NCBI GenBank assembly: GCA_030447685.1
Contig: JAUJOK010000018.1
Coordinates: forward strand, 33,724-97,723
DNA length: 64,000 nt
Source of the DNA: Armatimonadaceae bacterium
GTDB taxonomy: Bacteria > Armatimonadota > Armatimonadia > Armatimonadales > Armatimonadaceae
Direction of reading: 5' to 3'
Shown one piece after another: positions 46,099 to 54,364 of the stretch. The notes below the pieces were generated by a model. That model saw only the letters and a program-made list of their open reading frames with translations, was not told where the DNA came from and made no database searches. The translations under genes and the position numbers were made by a program. Each line of letters opens with the position of its first letter. The stretch's first letter is position 1.

Positions 46099-46779
46099 AT
46101 GCAGCTTGGCCTGATGAACAACCCCTCCCGCGACCCGCTCAAGGAGATCGTCCGCATCGCCGATATGGGTTTCGACTTCGTGGACCTGACATTGGAGCCG
46201 CCGCAGGCGCGGGCCGACCGGGTGGACGCGGCAAAGATACAAGCGGCGCTCGCGCAGCGCGGGCTGGGCGTCGTCGGACATACCGCCTATTACCTGCCGC
46301 TGGGTTCCGCCTTCGATGCCGTTCACGCGGGCGCGATAGCGGAAGCGGAGCAGTGCCTGCACGTCTTCGCCGAGATCGGGGCGACCCAGATGAACCTGCA
46401 CCTGGACTGCCGCGTGCCCGGCCACGATATATCGTTCATCAACCGGCGCAATGTCGAGGCTATCGAGCGCCTGCTGCCCACCGCACGCCGCCTGCATCTG
46501 GACATCGGCCACGCCAACATCCGCGCCGTAAAAAGCAACACGGTATCATTGCTGGCGCGCTACGCCGACCGCCTCCGGCACGTCCACGTTTCCGACAACA
46601 AAGGCCGCGGCGATGACCATCTCGCTATCGGCGCGGGCACCATCGACTGGAAGCGGGAACTGAAAACCCTTAAAGCCACCGGCTACGACGGCACGATTAC
46701 CCTTGAAACCTTTTACGGCGACTCCGACCTCATCCTGTACAGCCGCGACAAAGTAAAGCGTCTGTGGAAAAACCTGTAA
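46099..46779 (+). CDS. sugar phosphate isomerase/epimerase (TIM barrel)
   Basis: This 226-residue AP endonuclease 2 superfamily protein begins MQLGLMNNPSRDP and has GFDFVDLTLEPP, NLHLDCRVPGHD, RRLHLDIGHANI, RLRHVHVSDNKGRGDDHLAIGAGTIDW and GTITLETFYGDSDL. The His, Asp and Glu positions fit a single-metal site. Likely acts on sugars or sugar-phosphate derivatives. The next gene starts at 46779, overlapping its stop (TAATG). It is separate in sequence from the isomerase at 39904. Confidence 0.88.
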   Translation: MQLGLMNNPSRDPLKEIVRIADMGFDFVDLTLEPPQARADRVDAAKIQAALAQRGLGVVGHTAYYLPLGSAFDAVHAGAIAEAEQCLHVFAEIGATQMNLHLDCRVPGHDISFINRRNVEAIERLLPTARRLHLDIGHANIRAVKSNTVSLLARYADRLRHVHVSDNKGRGDDHLAIGAGTIDWKRELKTLKATGYDGTITLETFYGDSDLILYSRDKVKRLWKNL

Positions 46780-47249
46780 TGGGAGAACCAGCGTCGGAAG
46801 ACAGACCCAGCGTGGACTGGGCCGATTTTGCCGACGAAGACGTGAAAGGCTATTTCTGTCGGCAAGGCGACGGCCAGTTTGTCGCCTATCTAAACTGGGC
46901 CGCCGCCGCAGACCTCCAATTAAGCCTTTATAGCCTTGCCACTGAATACGATTACTACGAGGACATTCCCGTGCCGTATGAGGGATTCCCAGACAATCCC
47001 ACGGGCGCTGCTGCATCCGGCGAGGAACGAATCGGCCATAACGAAATTATGGTCATTAAGGACGAGGACGCCCTGAAACGGGCTGAGACGGGCCTTTTCC
47101 GTTACGCTTCGGCACCCGTGTGGATTCTAACCGAAGATGACACGGTAGAATCGTCGGAGTACCGGCTGGACGTTTACGTGACGCGGGCGGAAGCGCGTGC
47201 AGCCTTTCTTGCAGTTCGTCAGCTACCACAGCCACGATTTTCGATCTGA
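46779..47249 (+). CDS. hypothetical acidic protein
   Basis: This 156-residue acidic cytoplasmic protein shows no recognised domain. It has DWADFADEDVKGYFCRQGD at the start, a tyrosine-rich centre (YDYYEDIPVPYEGFPDNPTG) and the C-terminal region YRLDVYVTRAEARAAFLAVRQL. The start is the ATG at 46779 overlapping the stop of the isomerase gene. It is followed by an ADP-ribosylglycohydrolase after 141 bp. Composition resembles SUKH- or immunity-like proteins, but I make no assignment. Confidence 0.68.
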   Translation: MGEPASEDRPSVDWADFADEDVKGYFCRQGDGQFVAYLNWAAAADLQLSLYSLATEYDYYEDIPVPYEGFPDNPTGAAASGEERIGHNEIMVIKDEDALKRAETGLFRYASAPVWILTEDDTVESSEYRLDVYVTRAEARAAFLAVRQLPQPRFSI

Positions 47250-47390
47250 TCCGTCTGAAATATGTGGACGAACACGAGGACGAACGATTTAGGAGCACCT
47301 CAGAATGACTGTGAGAGACCGGAATCCCTGCCGGAGATCGCGCGCCGCCGGGCAGTAACTTTTCAGCATCGTGTGACGTTAACACGAAGT

Positions 47391-48461
47391 ATGGAAATAA
47401 AACGCGACCGCGCCGAGGCCATTATCGGCTGCCTGCTGGGTACGGCGGTCGGTGATGCGCTGGGCCTGCCCGGCGAAGGTCTGTCCAAAGCGCGGCAGCG
47501 CCGTCTGTTCGGGCGCATTACCGGCCACCGCTTCTTTTGCGGTCGCGCCATGATCTCCGACGACACGGAGCACGCCTGCCTGGTCGCGCAGGCGCTTCTT
47601 GTCTCGGCGGGCGATGCGCCCGCATTTCGCAGCGCGCTCGCGCAGCAGCTTCGCCTGTGGCTGCTGGGCCTGCCTGCGGGCACTGGTAAAGCGACGCTGA
47701 TTGCCGCAATTCGCCTGTGGCTCGGTTTCGGCCCGGAGCGCAGCGGCATCTTCTCGGCGGGAAACGGCCCGGCCATGCGAAGCGCGCTGCTTGGGGTCTG
47801 CTATGGAAACGATCCGGCGCACCTGCGCAGCCTTGTCCGTGCCTCCACCCGTTTGACGCACACCGACCCGAAAGCCGAATACGGCGCGTTCGCTGTCGCT
47901 CTTGCCGCGCACGCTGCCGCTTCGGACACGCCGCCCTCGCCGCAAAGCTATCAGGCATCTCTGTGCGCGGCACTGGGCGACGACGCACAGGAGCTAACGG
48001 CGTTCGTGGCAAAGACCGTCGCAAGCGCGGAAGCCGGGGAAACTACAGAAACGTTCGCGGAATCGCTCGGCCTGAGCCGTGGCGTCACCGGGTATGTGTA
48101 CCACACCGTTCCTGTCGTTCTCCATGCCTGGTTCCGCCACCCAACGGATTTTCGCGCCGCTGTTCTTGAAGTCATCGGCTGCGGCGGCGATACAGATACG
48201 ACAGCGGCGATTCTGGGCGCTATTGTCGGCGCGGGTGTCGGCAGGCAGGGCATCCCGCCGGAATGGCTCGACGGCCTGTGGGAATGGCCGCGCTCGGTGG
48301 CCTGGATGGAACGGCTCGGCGCGCGGCTGGCAATAGCCACGGCGACGCAAACGGCGGGGCAGGCAGTTCGCTTACCGGCGCTTGGCGTGCTATTGCGGAA
48401 CCTGCTCTTTCTGGCCGTGGTACTGTATCATGGGTTCCGGCGATTACTGCCGCCGTATTGA
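47391..48461 (+). CDS. ADP-ribosylglycohydrolase family protein, copy 3, with C-terminal membrane tail
   Basis: This 356-residue hydrolase has the N-terminal LGTAVGDALGLPGEG, the first metal motif ISDDTEH (residues 56-61), ILGAIVGAG, and the second motif GCGGDTDTTAA (264-273). A hydrophobic C-terminal tail follows (GVLLRNLLFLAVVLYHGF), then RRLLPPY, which should anchor it to the membrane with a short outer end. It lies 142 bp after a hypothetical gene and is followed by hemW. It is a distinct paralogue of the two copies in the NAD operon, which lack such a tail. Confidence 0.88.
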   Translation: MEIKRDRAEAIIGCLLGTAVGDALGLPGEGLSKARQRRLFGRITGHRFFCGRAMISDDTEHACLVAQALLVSAGDAPAFRSALAQQLRLWLLGLPAGTGKATLIAAIRLWLGFGPERSGIFSAGNGPAMRSALLGVCYGNDPAHLRSLVRASTRLTHTDPKAEYGAFAVALAAHAAASDTPPSPQSYQASLCAALGDDAQELTAFVAKTVASAEAGETTETFAESLGLSRGVTGYVYHTVPVVLHAWFRHPTDFRAAVLEVIGCGGDTDTTAAILGAIVGAGVGRQGIPPEWLDGLWEWPRSVAWMERLGARLAIATATQTAGQAVRLPALGVLLRNLLFLAVVLYHGFRRLLPPY

Positions 48462-48537
48462 AGGATAGAAAAATGCGAAAATACCTACCGCCTGCGGCAT
48501 CACCAGCGCCCCCGGTACAGCGGCCAAGCGTGACCTT

Positions 48538-49677
48538 ATGAGAAGAACGGCTGGCGTTTATATCCACATTCCCTTCTGCGCCCGCAAGTGCGGCTACTGT
48601 GACTTCAACGCCTATTCCGGCTATAAAGAAGCCACAAAAACGCGCTATGTGGAGGCGCTTTGCCGCGAAATAGAAAGCCGGGCGGAGCCGCAAACGCGCG
48701 TCCCAACGATATTCTTCGGGGGCGGCACACCGACGGAACTGGCCGCGAGCGATCTGGTACGTATTCTGCAGACGGTGAAAGCCACCTTTTGCGTAGACGC
48801 GGACGCCGAAATAACGACCGAAGCGAACCCCGGCGACGCCGACCCCGGCTATCTCGCCGACCTGCGCGCGGGCGGCGGCTTCAACCGCCTCTCCTTCGGT
48901 GTGCAGACCTTCGATGACCGCCTTTTGCGCTCGCTGGACCGGCTGCATTCCGGCAATGATGCGAGAGCCGCAGTCCAGGCGGCGAAAGCGGCGGGCTTTG
49001 CCAATATCAGCCTCGATCTGATGTTTGCGCTGCCCCGGCAGACGATGGCCGATTGGGACAGGTCGCTGGATACCGCCTTCGCGCTGGATGTCCCCCATCT
49101 GTCTATGTACGCGCTGATTATCGAGGAGGGGACGCCGTTTTTCGCGCGGCGCGAGCGGGGCAGGCTGCCTCTTACATCTGAAAAAACAGAGGCGGCGATG
49201 TTCGCGCGGGCCATGCAGCGGGCCGTGGAAGCCGGTTACGAACGCTACGAGGTCAGCAACTATGCCCGCCCCGGCTTCCAGAGCCGCCATAACCGTATCT
49301 ACTGGCGCAACGAGGAGTATTTCGGCTTCGGCGCAGGCGCGGCCTCGTATCTGGGCGGTGCGCGGACGATGAACGAACGGCGGCCCAGCCGCTATATCGA
49401 AACCGTGACCACCGGCGGCAATCTGTTCGTGTCGGAGGAGCGGCTGTCGCCGCGCGAAGCGATGGGCGAGACGATGATGATGGGGCTTCGCATGACCGAG
49501 GGCGTCGATTTAGACGCCTTCGCCCGCCGCTTCGGTGTCCGCGCCGAGGAGACGTTCGCCAAGGAGATCGCCCGGCTGTCCGATGGCGGCTTTATCGAAG
49601 TCGCGGAGGGCCACCTGCGCCTGACCGAGCGCGGCCTGTTTGTCGGCAGCGAAGTCATGCTCGCCTTCCTGCCCTGA
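48538..49677 (+). CDS. hemW: HemW-type radical SAM protein
   Basis: This 379-residue radical SAM protein carries the [4Fe-4S] motif C-x3-C-x2-C (CARKCGYC, C14/C18/C21), followed by DFNAYSGYK, the GGGTPTEL loop (SAM binding), TTEANPGD and the HemN_C-like C-terminal domain. Bacterial HemW is a haem chaperone rather than coproporphyrinogen oxidase; the Cys that HemN needs for its second SAM is not evident. A likely separate transcript, starting 77 bp after the ADP-ribosylglycohydrolase. Confidence 0.93.
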   Translation: MRRTAGVYIHIPFCARKCGYCDFNAYSGYKEATKTRYVEALCREIESRAEPQTRVPTIFFGGGTPTELAASDLVRILQTVKATFCVDADAEITTEANPGDADPGYLADLRAGGGFNRLSFGVQTFDDRLLRSLDRLHSGNDARAAVQAAKAAGFANISLDLMFALPRQTMADWDRSLDTAFALDVPHLSMYALIIEEGTPFFARRERGRLPLTSEKTEAAMFARAMQRAVEAGYERYEVSNYARPGFQSRHNRIYWRNEEYFGFGAGAASYLGGARTMNERRPSRYIETVTTGGNLFVSEERLSPREAMGETMMMGLRMTEGVDLDAFARRFGVRAEETFAKEIARLSDGGFIEVAEGHLRLTERGLFVGSEVMLAFLP

Positions 49678-49735
49678 ACCCGGCGCGCAGGCATGCCGAT
49701 AATGGAAAGTCCGCTTTCTTCAGGAGATTATCGCC

Positions 49736-50934
49736 ATGCGCCGCCTGTATCACGGCTGCGGTATCCTCGCCCTGCTGCTTTTCGCCACCTTCATTAGCGC
49801 TCCCGTGCTGTTCCGTGGTTGACACGCTCCTCAGGAGGCGCGGGGATGCCTGACATCGTCGATAATCACAGGCCGCATCGAGCGTAACCCGCCGCTCTAC
49901 TACCGGATGCGCCTCCAGCGGATCGCCGCCGATATTCGGAAAAACCCGGCAAACCTCGTTGACTATGATGACGCCGGGGCCGCCTGTGACCGCCTGGGCC
50001 GCAGCGACCTATCGCCTGGATGCAGTTAGAAAAATTAAGCAGGATGCCTCCCGGCCCGACATCAAAGAACACTGGTACCGCTATTATGCCAACATCGGCA
50101 CGTTCCGGGCGCACCGCTGGCTGCACACACCGCCGCCGAATCGACGAGATGAAAACAGCGCGCGGCTATATCGCTAAAGCTATCGCGCGGACGCGTTTCG
50201 GTCGCGAGAAGTACCAGATGCAGGTAATGGACTGGATCATCGACCCGTCCCAACCCACAAACTTTATCGGTGGGATAAGCGTCTCCCTTTAACAGAATAT
50301 TTATGGTGGACCAACCTCGATAACGATAAAAAGAACCGCGCCGAAAGGGTCAGCAAAGGTTTGTCCGGCCTTATCCTGCTTGGGGCCGCCTGGGAAAGCG
50401 TGGATGTCTTCGCCGCGCGTCTACGATACCGGACAATCGGCGATGAGCTATCTGGTCGGGCTGCGCTGCGAGGAAATGACGGTGAGGGACGCGGCTCTCT
50501 TATGCCGGGTGCGCCGAGGGCGAAAAACTTAAGATGACCTGGGCGGCCCACATTCCGCCACGACGAACCAGCGAAATTTTCGGGAACTGCGGGCCGAAGC
50601 CCAGGTATGGCACGCCCGGCGCGGATTATATGCTGGCACGGCTCGGACACCGACCCGGCTTTCTGGAACGAGTACCGGGAGACACCGCTACCCCGTCTGA
50701 CCTATCCCTGGTTTGACGAAGCGACGACGCGCCTGTTAGGATGGCTCGGGCCATGCAGGTGGTGTTTATCGTCGTCCTGGTAATCTTTCTCGCGCTTCCG
50801 GCGCGCCGATGCTTGCCATCTCCTGCGCGGCCTATTTCGCCTGGGGCAACGCTATCTCGCTGCGCCGCGCCCTACGTCCCGACCCGAGTAGTAATCGCGC
50901 TGGACAAGCGTCGCGCCCGCTTTCGGCTCGGTAA
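49736..50934 (+). pseudogene. decayed secreted/membrane protein gene with TPR-like region, many frameshifts
   Basis: The start ATG (49736) has AGGAG nearby and gives a membrane leader (CGILALLLFATFISAPVLF), but a stop comes at 49822. The protein resumes in other frames: RNPPLYYRMRLQRIAADIR and LVDYDDAGAACDRLGRSD; then HWYRYYANIGTFRAHRWLH; then IDEMKTARGYIAKAIA and REKYQMQVMDWIIDP; then WWTNLDNDKKNRAERV; then WESVDVFAA and AMSYLVGLRCEE; and a final hydrophobic MQVVFIVVLVIFLALP with APMLAISCAAYFAWGN. I read this as one gene with six or more indels. The last part overlaps the minus-strand lipoprotein gene. Confidence 0.7.
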
Positions 50935-51448
50935 TGGTCAGGCGGATGAGGATCAGCGTTTTACCCCGTCCGGCGGCGCGGTCGGCGGGCGAACCGGTCT
51001 GCTCGGTAACGGGGATCAGTGTCGCCAGCAGCGTTTTCGGTTCCCGCCGCGCCGATGCCGCTCCTGCAAAAGCTCTCCCGTTCGCGCTAAAGCCGCGACG
51101 CTTTAAGTCACGGTCCAGTGCGCCGACGACGCGGTTTTGCAGATCACGCACCGCTTCCGCCGTCACCGCGCCCTGCGAAACGCGCGCAAAGCCCTCCGCA
51201 TCGGCGGCGACTACCACGGATTCGTAGCGCCCCGCCACGAGCAGTGGGGCATCCTCCCGCCGCGCGCCGCTCCCAGCGCCGCCCCCCAGAAGCAGTTCAC
51301 GCAGCGTCTGCTCTGTATTGGCGGCAGCATCGTTGAACGACGCCGCGCTCGCGCCGGGCCGCCCACAGCCACCGGACAAGCCACCCACGACGATCAGCAG
51401 CAGTAGCGTCGTTAACGCGGCAGAGAATGGCCTTTTTGTTACAATCAT
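50852..51448 (-). CDS. putative lipoprotein, unknown function
   Basis: This 198-residue protein has a lipoprotein signal peptide (AALTTLLLLIVVGGLSGGC, cysteine about residue 28). The mature domain has NTEQTLRELLLGG, RYESVVVAADAEGFARV and a C-terminal strand region LILIRLTITEPKAG. It is likely anchored outside the cytoplasm. It is the downstream partner of the ComF gene on the same strand (12 bp apart), possibly in one transcript. The 3' end overlaps the decayed plus-strand gene. Confidence 0.72.
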   Translation of the reverse strand: MIVTKRPFSAALTTLLLLIVVGGLSGGCGRPGASAASFNDAAANTEQTLRELLLGGGAGSGARREDAPLLVAGRYESVVVAADAEGFARVSQGAVTAEAVRDLQNRVVGALDRDLKRRGFSANGRAFAGAASARREPKTLLATLIPVTEQTGSPADRAAGRGKTLILIRLTITEPKAGATLVQRDYYSGRDVGRGAAR

Positions 51449-51460
51449 CTTGTTTTCTAT

Positions 51461-52240
51461 CTACCCACCTGCGGCGAGTGTTGCCACATAGACACAGGCC
51501 GCGCCCGCTTCCTTCAGCGAACGTGCGCAGGTATCGGTCGTGGTTCCGGTGGTGAAAACATCATCGACGAGCAGAACACGGCAGCCTGCCAGCAGCTTCG
51601 GCTCCGGCGCGGCGATGGCATCCTGCAAATTGGCGCGGCGCGCTTCAGGGGGCAGCCCGACCTGCGGCGGCGTTCGACGGACGCGCCGGAGCGCCCGGGG
51701 CAAAAGCGGCACGCTCAGCATTGCGGCAACGGGCGCAGCAAGCAATTCGGTCTGGTTGAAGCCGCGTTCCCGCTGGCGCACAGGGTGAATCGGCACCGGA
51801 ACCACGGCGTCTACCGCCTCGCCCAGCAGGCCGTCCACCACCAGGCGGTTCGCCAGGAACGCGCCCAGCGGCTCGCCGAGCAGGATCATGCGCCCATATT
51901 TAAAGCGGTGGATGGCGTGGCGGAGCGGCCCCTCATAGATCGCGGCAGCGCGAGCCGACGCAAACGCCCAGTCGCCGCCGCCTCCTGTCGGCATTCCAGC
52001 GCACAGGCGGCAGGGACTGCTGCCTTCAACCGGGCGGCCACACACGGGGCACGCGGGCGTGGGCACGGGCGTAAAGCAGGCGGTGCAGGAATTACACAGC
52101 GCCGGACGCGCGTGCTCCTCGCACACCAGGCAGCGCGGTGGATATAGAAAATCCAGAAGGCCGTCCCATGCCAGCCGCGCGGCTTCCGCCACCGCTGCTG
52201 CCTCTTTCGCCCTGTCTTGTCGCTCCGTAATGTTTTTCAT
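51461..52240 (-). CDS. ComF family protein
   Basis: This 259-residue protein has the ComF layout: a zinc-finger region (CLVCEEHARPALC, CTACF, CPVCGRP and CRLCAG) followed by a PRTase fold with AIHRFKYGRMILLGEPL, VPVPIHPVRQRERGFNQ, and the PRPP motif CRVLLVDDVFTTGTT. ComF is tied to DNA uptake or nucleotide metabolism. Start at 52240 (MKNITERQ); a longer upstream frame is unsupported. Competence genes are otherwise absent from the window, though pilT is present. Confidence 0.93.
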   Translation of the reverse strand: MKNITERQDRAKEAAAVAEAARLAWDGLLDFLYPPRCLVCEEHARPALCNSCTACFTPVPTPACPVCGRPVEGSSPCRLCAGMPTGGGGDWAFASARAAAIYEGPLRHAIHRFKYGRMILLGEPLGAFLANRLVVDGLLGEAVDAVVPVPIHPVRQRERGFNQTELLAAPVAAMLSVPLLPRALRRVRRTPPQVGLPPEARRANLQDAIAAPEPKLLAGCRVLLVDDVFTTGTTTDTCARSLKEAGAACVYVATLAAGG

Positions 52241-52322
52241 TTCCCCGTGAAGATGCGAGCGGCGATTGCCATAATCAAGCTTAGCCGGGCAGCAAAGCCG
52301 GCCCATCTGGAGGACACATCTC

Positions 52323-52736
52323 GTGGAAACAAAAGGGGCGAAGATCGCGCCCGAAAGTTATCTTCTCGCCGCATTGTGCCTGCTCGATCTGGCCACAACC
52401 GTATTCTGGATTTCGTATCGCGACGCTTCCGAGGGCAATCCCCTCATGTCGTTTTATCTGCAGCACGGGGGCACTTCCGTTTTTATCGCCGCGAAGCTGG
52501 TGCTGTGCATTCTGCCCCTGTTTATCGCGGAGTGGGCGCGCCGAACCCGCCCCCGGTTCGTGCAGGCCGCCCTGCGCTTCGGCATCGCCGCCTATTTCAC
52601 GCTGTACGGCCTGGGAGTGATGCAGGTTAACAGCGCGGAGGCGATCAATGCAGCAGAAGCCGCGGCAAATGAGCAGACGATGAGCGTAGCCTCCTTTGGA
52701 AACTACCCCACGCCGGCAAATCTTGCCCGGCGTTAG
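52323..52736 (+). CDS. DUF5658-like four-helix membrane protein
   Basis: This 137-residue integral membrane protein has four hydrophobic stretches: LLAALCLLDLATTVFWI, SFYLQHGG with VFIAAKLVLCILPLFIAEWA, and AALRFGIAAYFTLYGLGVMQ, followed by a short polar tail. The DLATT..W motif followed by EGNPLM fits the DUF5658 pattern (polar residues inside helix one followed by GNP). The GTG start at 52323 has GGAGG nine bases upstream. Function unknown. Confidence 0.75.
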   Translation: METKGAKIAPESYLLAALCLLDLATTVFWISYRDASEGNPLMSFYLQHGGTSVFIAAKLVLCILPLFIAEWARRTRPRFVQAALRFGIAAYFTLYGLGVMQVNSAEAINAAEAAANEQTMSVASFGNYPTPANLARR

Positions 52737-52750
52737 GCAGAGGACGCACG

Positions 52751-54208
52751 TCATGGCGCGGCGACGGCGCGCGTAACAATAACAGACGCCGACGCCGTGT
52801 ACGTTCGCCCTCCCGCCTGGAGGTCCGCCCGCAGAGGATATTCACCCGGCGCGGCAGTCGCGGGGATTAGCAGACGGTAGTAGATACCTTCCGTCAATCC
52901 CGCGCGGGGCATTCCCACCCGCCGCCGCCGCTCGGCGTTTTCCAGCTTCCACGCGGCGGGCAGATGCAGTGTGACCGTCCCCTCGGCGCGCTGCTTGGAC
53001 AGGCTGGACAGCGTCACCAGCACCGTGCGTTTGCCGCCCGCGCCGGACGCCACCGCCTTACCGTCGACGCTGAGCGAAACGGAATACGGTTCCACCCGGT
53101 CGAAGGAAGCCAGCGCCGCCACCGAGGAGCCGCCGTTTTCCAGCTCCGCGCCGCCCGCCACCACCATCGTTCCGTAGCCCGCGCCGCCCGCCACCGTGGA
53201 AGGAAACTCCCGCTTCACCGTTTCACCTGGTTTTAGGGTCATGCCGGTATAGGTGGCCGCGTCCATATGCGCCTGTGTCCCCTGCGACCCGCGCAAAAAC
53301 AGGCGCGCGATCCGCACGGGACTTCCCCCCTCGTTCTTTATCTCCAGGGACGTTCGGACGCCTTCGCCGGTGACGATCTGCCCCGGACTCACGCCCACCC
53401 GCACCGAGACCCCTCCCTCGCGAACGGACTGGCTGGTGGTAAGCACGGCGGGAAGCATGGCGCGTGTCGGAAGCGCGGCGGTATCGCCGGGTAATTCGGA
53501 GGACGCTCCTCCTTCCACACGAATTCCAAAGTCCGCGCCGGGACGCAGCTTCAAGCCCGCGGCTTCGGTGCCGCCAATCGCCAGCAGCGTCGCATACGTC
53601 CCCGCCGCCGTTCGTCCCTGCACTACCCGTATCGCCCCGACCGGAATCGGCGATTCGGCCCAGACCGGGCGCTGCTTGTTCTGTAGGGTGTCCCAGCGCT
53701 GCGCGGTCACCAGCGGAACATCCCCTTCGCGAACCGGGGGGGCGACAATGATCGCGATGTTATCCGCGCCCCGGAACCAGCTATCGCCGCGCGCATCGAG
53801 GTCCACACGCACGGTTTCGGGCGCGGCGGACTCGGCGGCGATATAGAGATAGTTGTCATCCCAATCGAGATAAACGGTTCTTCTCGTCTCACCATACCCA
53901 ATCGTGTACAGCCGATCCCAGCGCGCCTCCAGGCTGGCTGTCAAATCCATCGGCACGGTCCGCTTGATACGCTGCCGGTTATACACGAAGCCGCTGGCAT
54001 CGGCGGGATTGGGCAGTGTCGCGGGATTGACGTTGGGAGAAGAAGCGGGCGGCGGCGCGGCAGGAGGCGGCGCGGTCTGTCCGCTGCCCGCCGAGAAACG
54101 CGGCGGTATGGGATTGGATTGGGTCGCCGGGTCCGCTGCCGAGGCCAGACCCGAAAGGCCGATAACAACGCCCAGGCTCGCGGCGCATCGCGAAAGGGAG
54201 ATTTTCAT
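52751..54208 (-). CDS. secreted multidomain protein with DOMON-like and Ig-like regions
   Basis: This 485-residue secreted protein has a signal peptide (SLGVVIGLSGLASAADP), a Pro/Ala-rich linker, a beta-rich domain (about 85-240) with LTASLEARWDRLYTIGYGE and YLDWDDNYLYIAAES that resembles carbohydrate-binding/DOMON-like sugar-binding domains (CBM9-type), and Ig-like or NEW3-like strands (LEIKNEGGSPVRIARLFLRGS and GEYPLRADLQAGG). It probably binds a glycan or a surface polymer. The start is the ATG at 54208, seven bases after a TTGACG-N17-TAAAAT promoter, so its mRNA is likely leaderless. Confidence 0.82.
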   Translation of the reverse strand: MKISLSRCAASLGVVIGLSGLASAADPATQSNPIPPRFSAGSGQTAPPPAAPPPASSPNVNPATLPNPADASGFVYNRQRIKRTVPMDLTASLEARWDRLYTIGYGETRRTVYLDWDDNYLYIAAESAAPETVRVDLDARGDSWFRGADNIAIIVAPPVREGDVPLVTAQRWDTLQNKQRPVWAESPIPVGAIRVVQGRTAAGTYATLLAIGGTEAAGLKLRPGADFGIRVEGGASSELPGDTAALPTRAMLPAVLTTSQSVREGGVSVRVGVSPGQIVTGEGVRTSLEIKNEGGSPVRIARLFLRGSQGTQAHMDAATYTGMTLKPGETVKREFPSTVAGGAGYGTMVVAGGAELENGGSSVAALASFDRVEPYSVSLSVDGKAVASGAGGKRTVLVTLSSLSKQRAEGTVTLHLPAAWKLENAERRRRVGMPRAGLTEGIYYRLLIPATAAPGEYPLRADLQAGGRTYTASASVIVTRAVAAP

Positions 54209-54215
54209 GATGCCC

Positions 54216-54244
54216 ATTTTAGCATGCGGGCGGGGGAGCGTCAA
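54216..54244 (-). promoter_or_regulatory. sigma70-type promoter for the 52751 gene, leaderless
   Basis: On the minus strand, TTGACG (54244-54239) is followed after 17 bp by TAAAAT (54221-54216), then seven bases and the ATG at 54208. No ribosome-binding site intervenes. The geometry matches the promoter at 18043-18072. Confidence 0.7.
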
Positions 54245-54254
54245 TCGGTCCTGG

Positions 54255-54288
54255 CCCCCCTGCCCTCCAAGTTTGGAGGGCAGGGGGG
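54255..54288. repeat. 16-bp perfect inverted repeat (hairpin)
   Basis: CCCCCCTGCCCTCCAA (54255-54270) pairs perfectly with TTGGAGGGCAGGGGGG (54273-54288) around a two-base GT loop. It lies between the divergent genes 52751 and 54365. It resembles the C-run arms of the element at 62486, which suggests one dispersed repeat family. As RNA it would be a very stable hairpin. Confidence 0.8.
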
Positions 54289-54364
54289 GTAAGAAGTGTC
54301 CAACAGCAGGAAACCCTACGCCCGCCGTGGAAACGAATTGTGAAAGACAGGAGAAACGACAGCC

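Noticed and set aside
49866..50126. Small minus-strand frames in the decayed 49736-50934 locus
   Set aside because: The plus-strand fragments line up in order as one protein; the minus frames have no motif.
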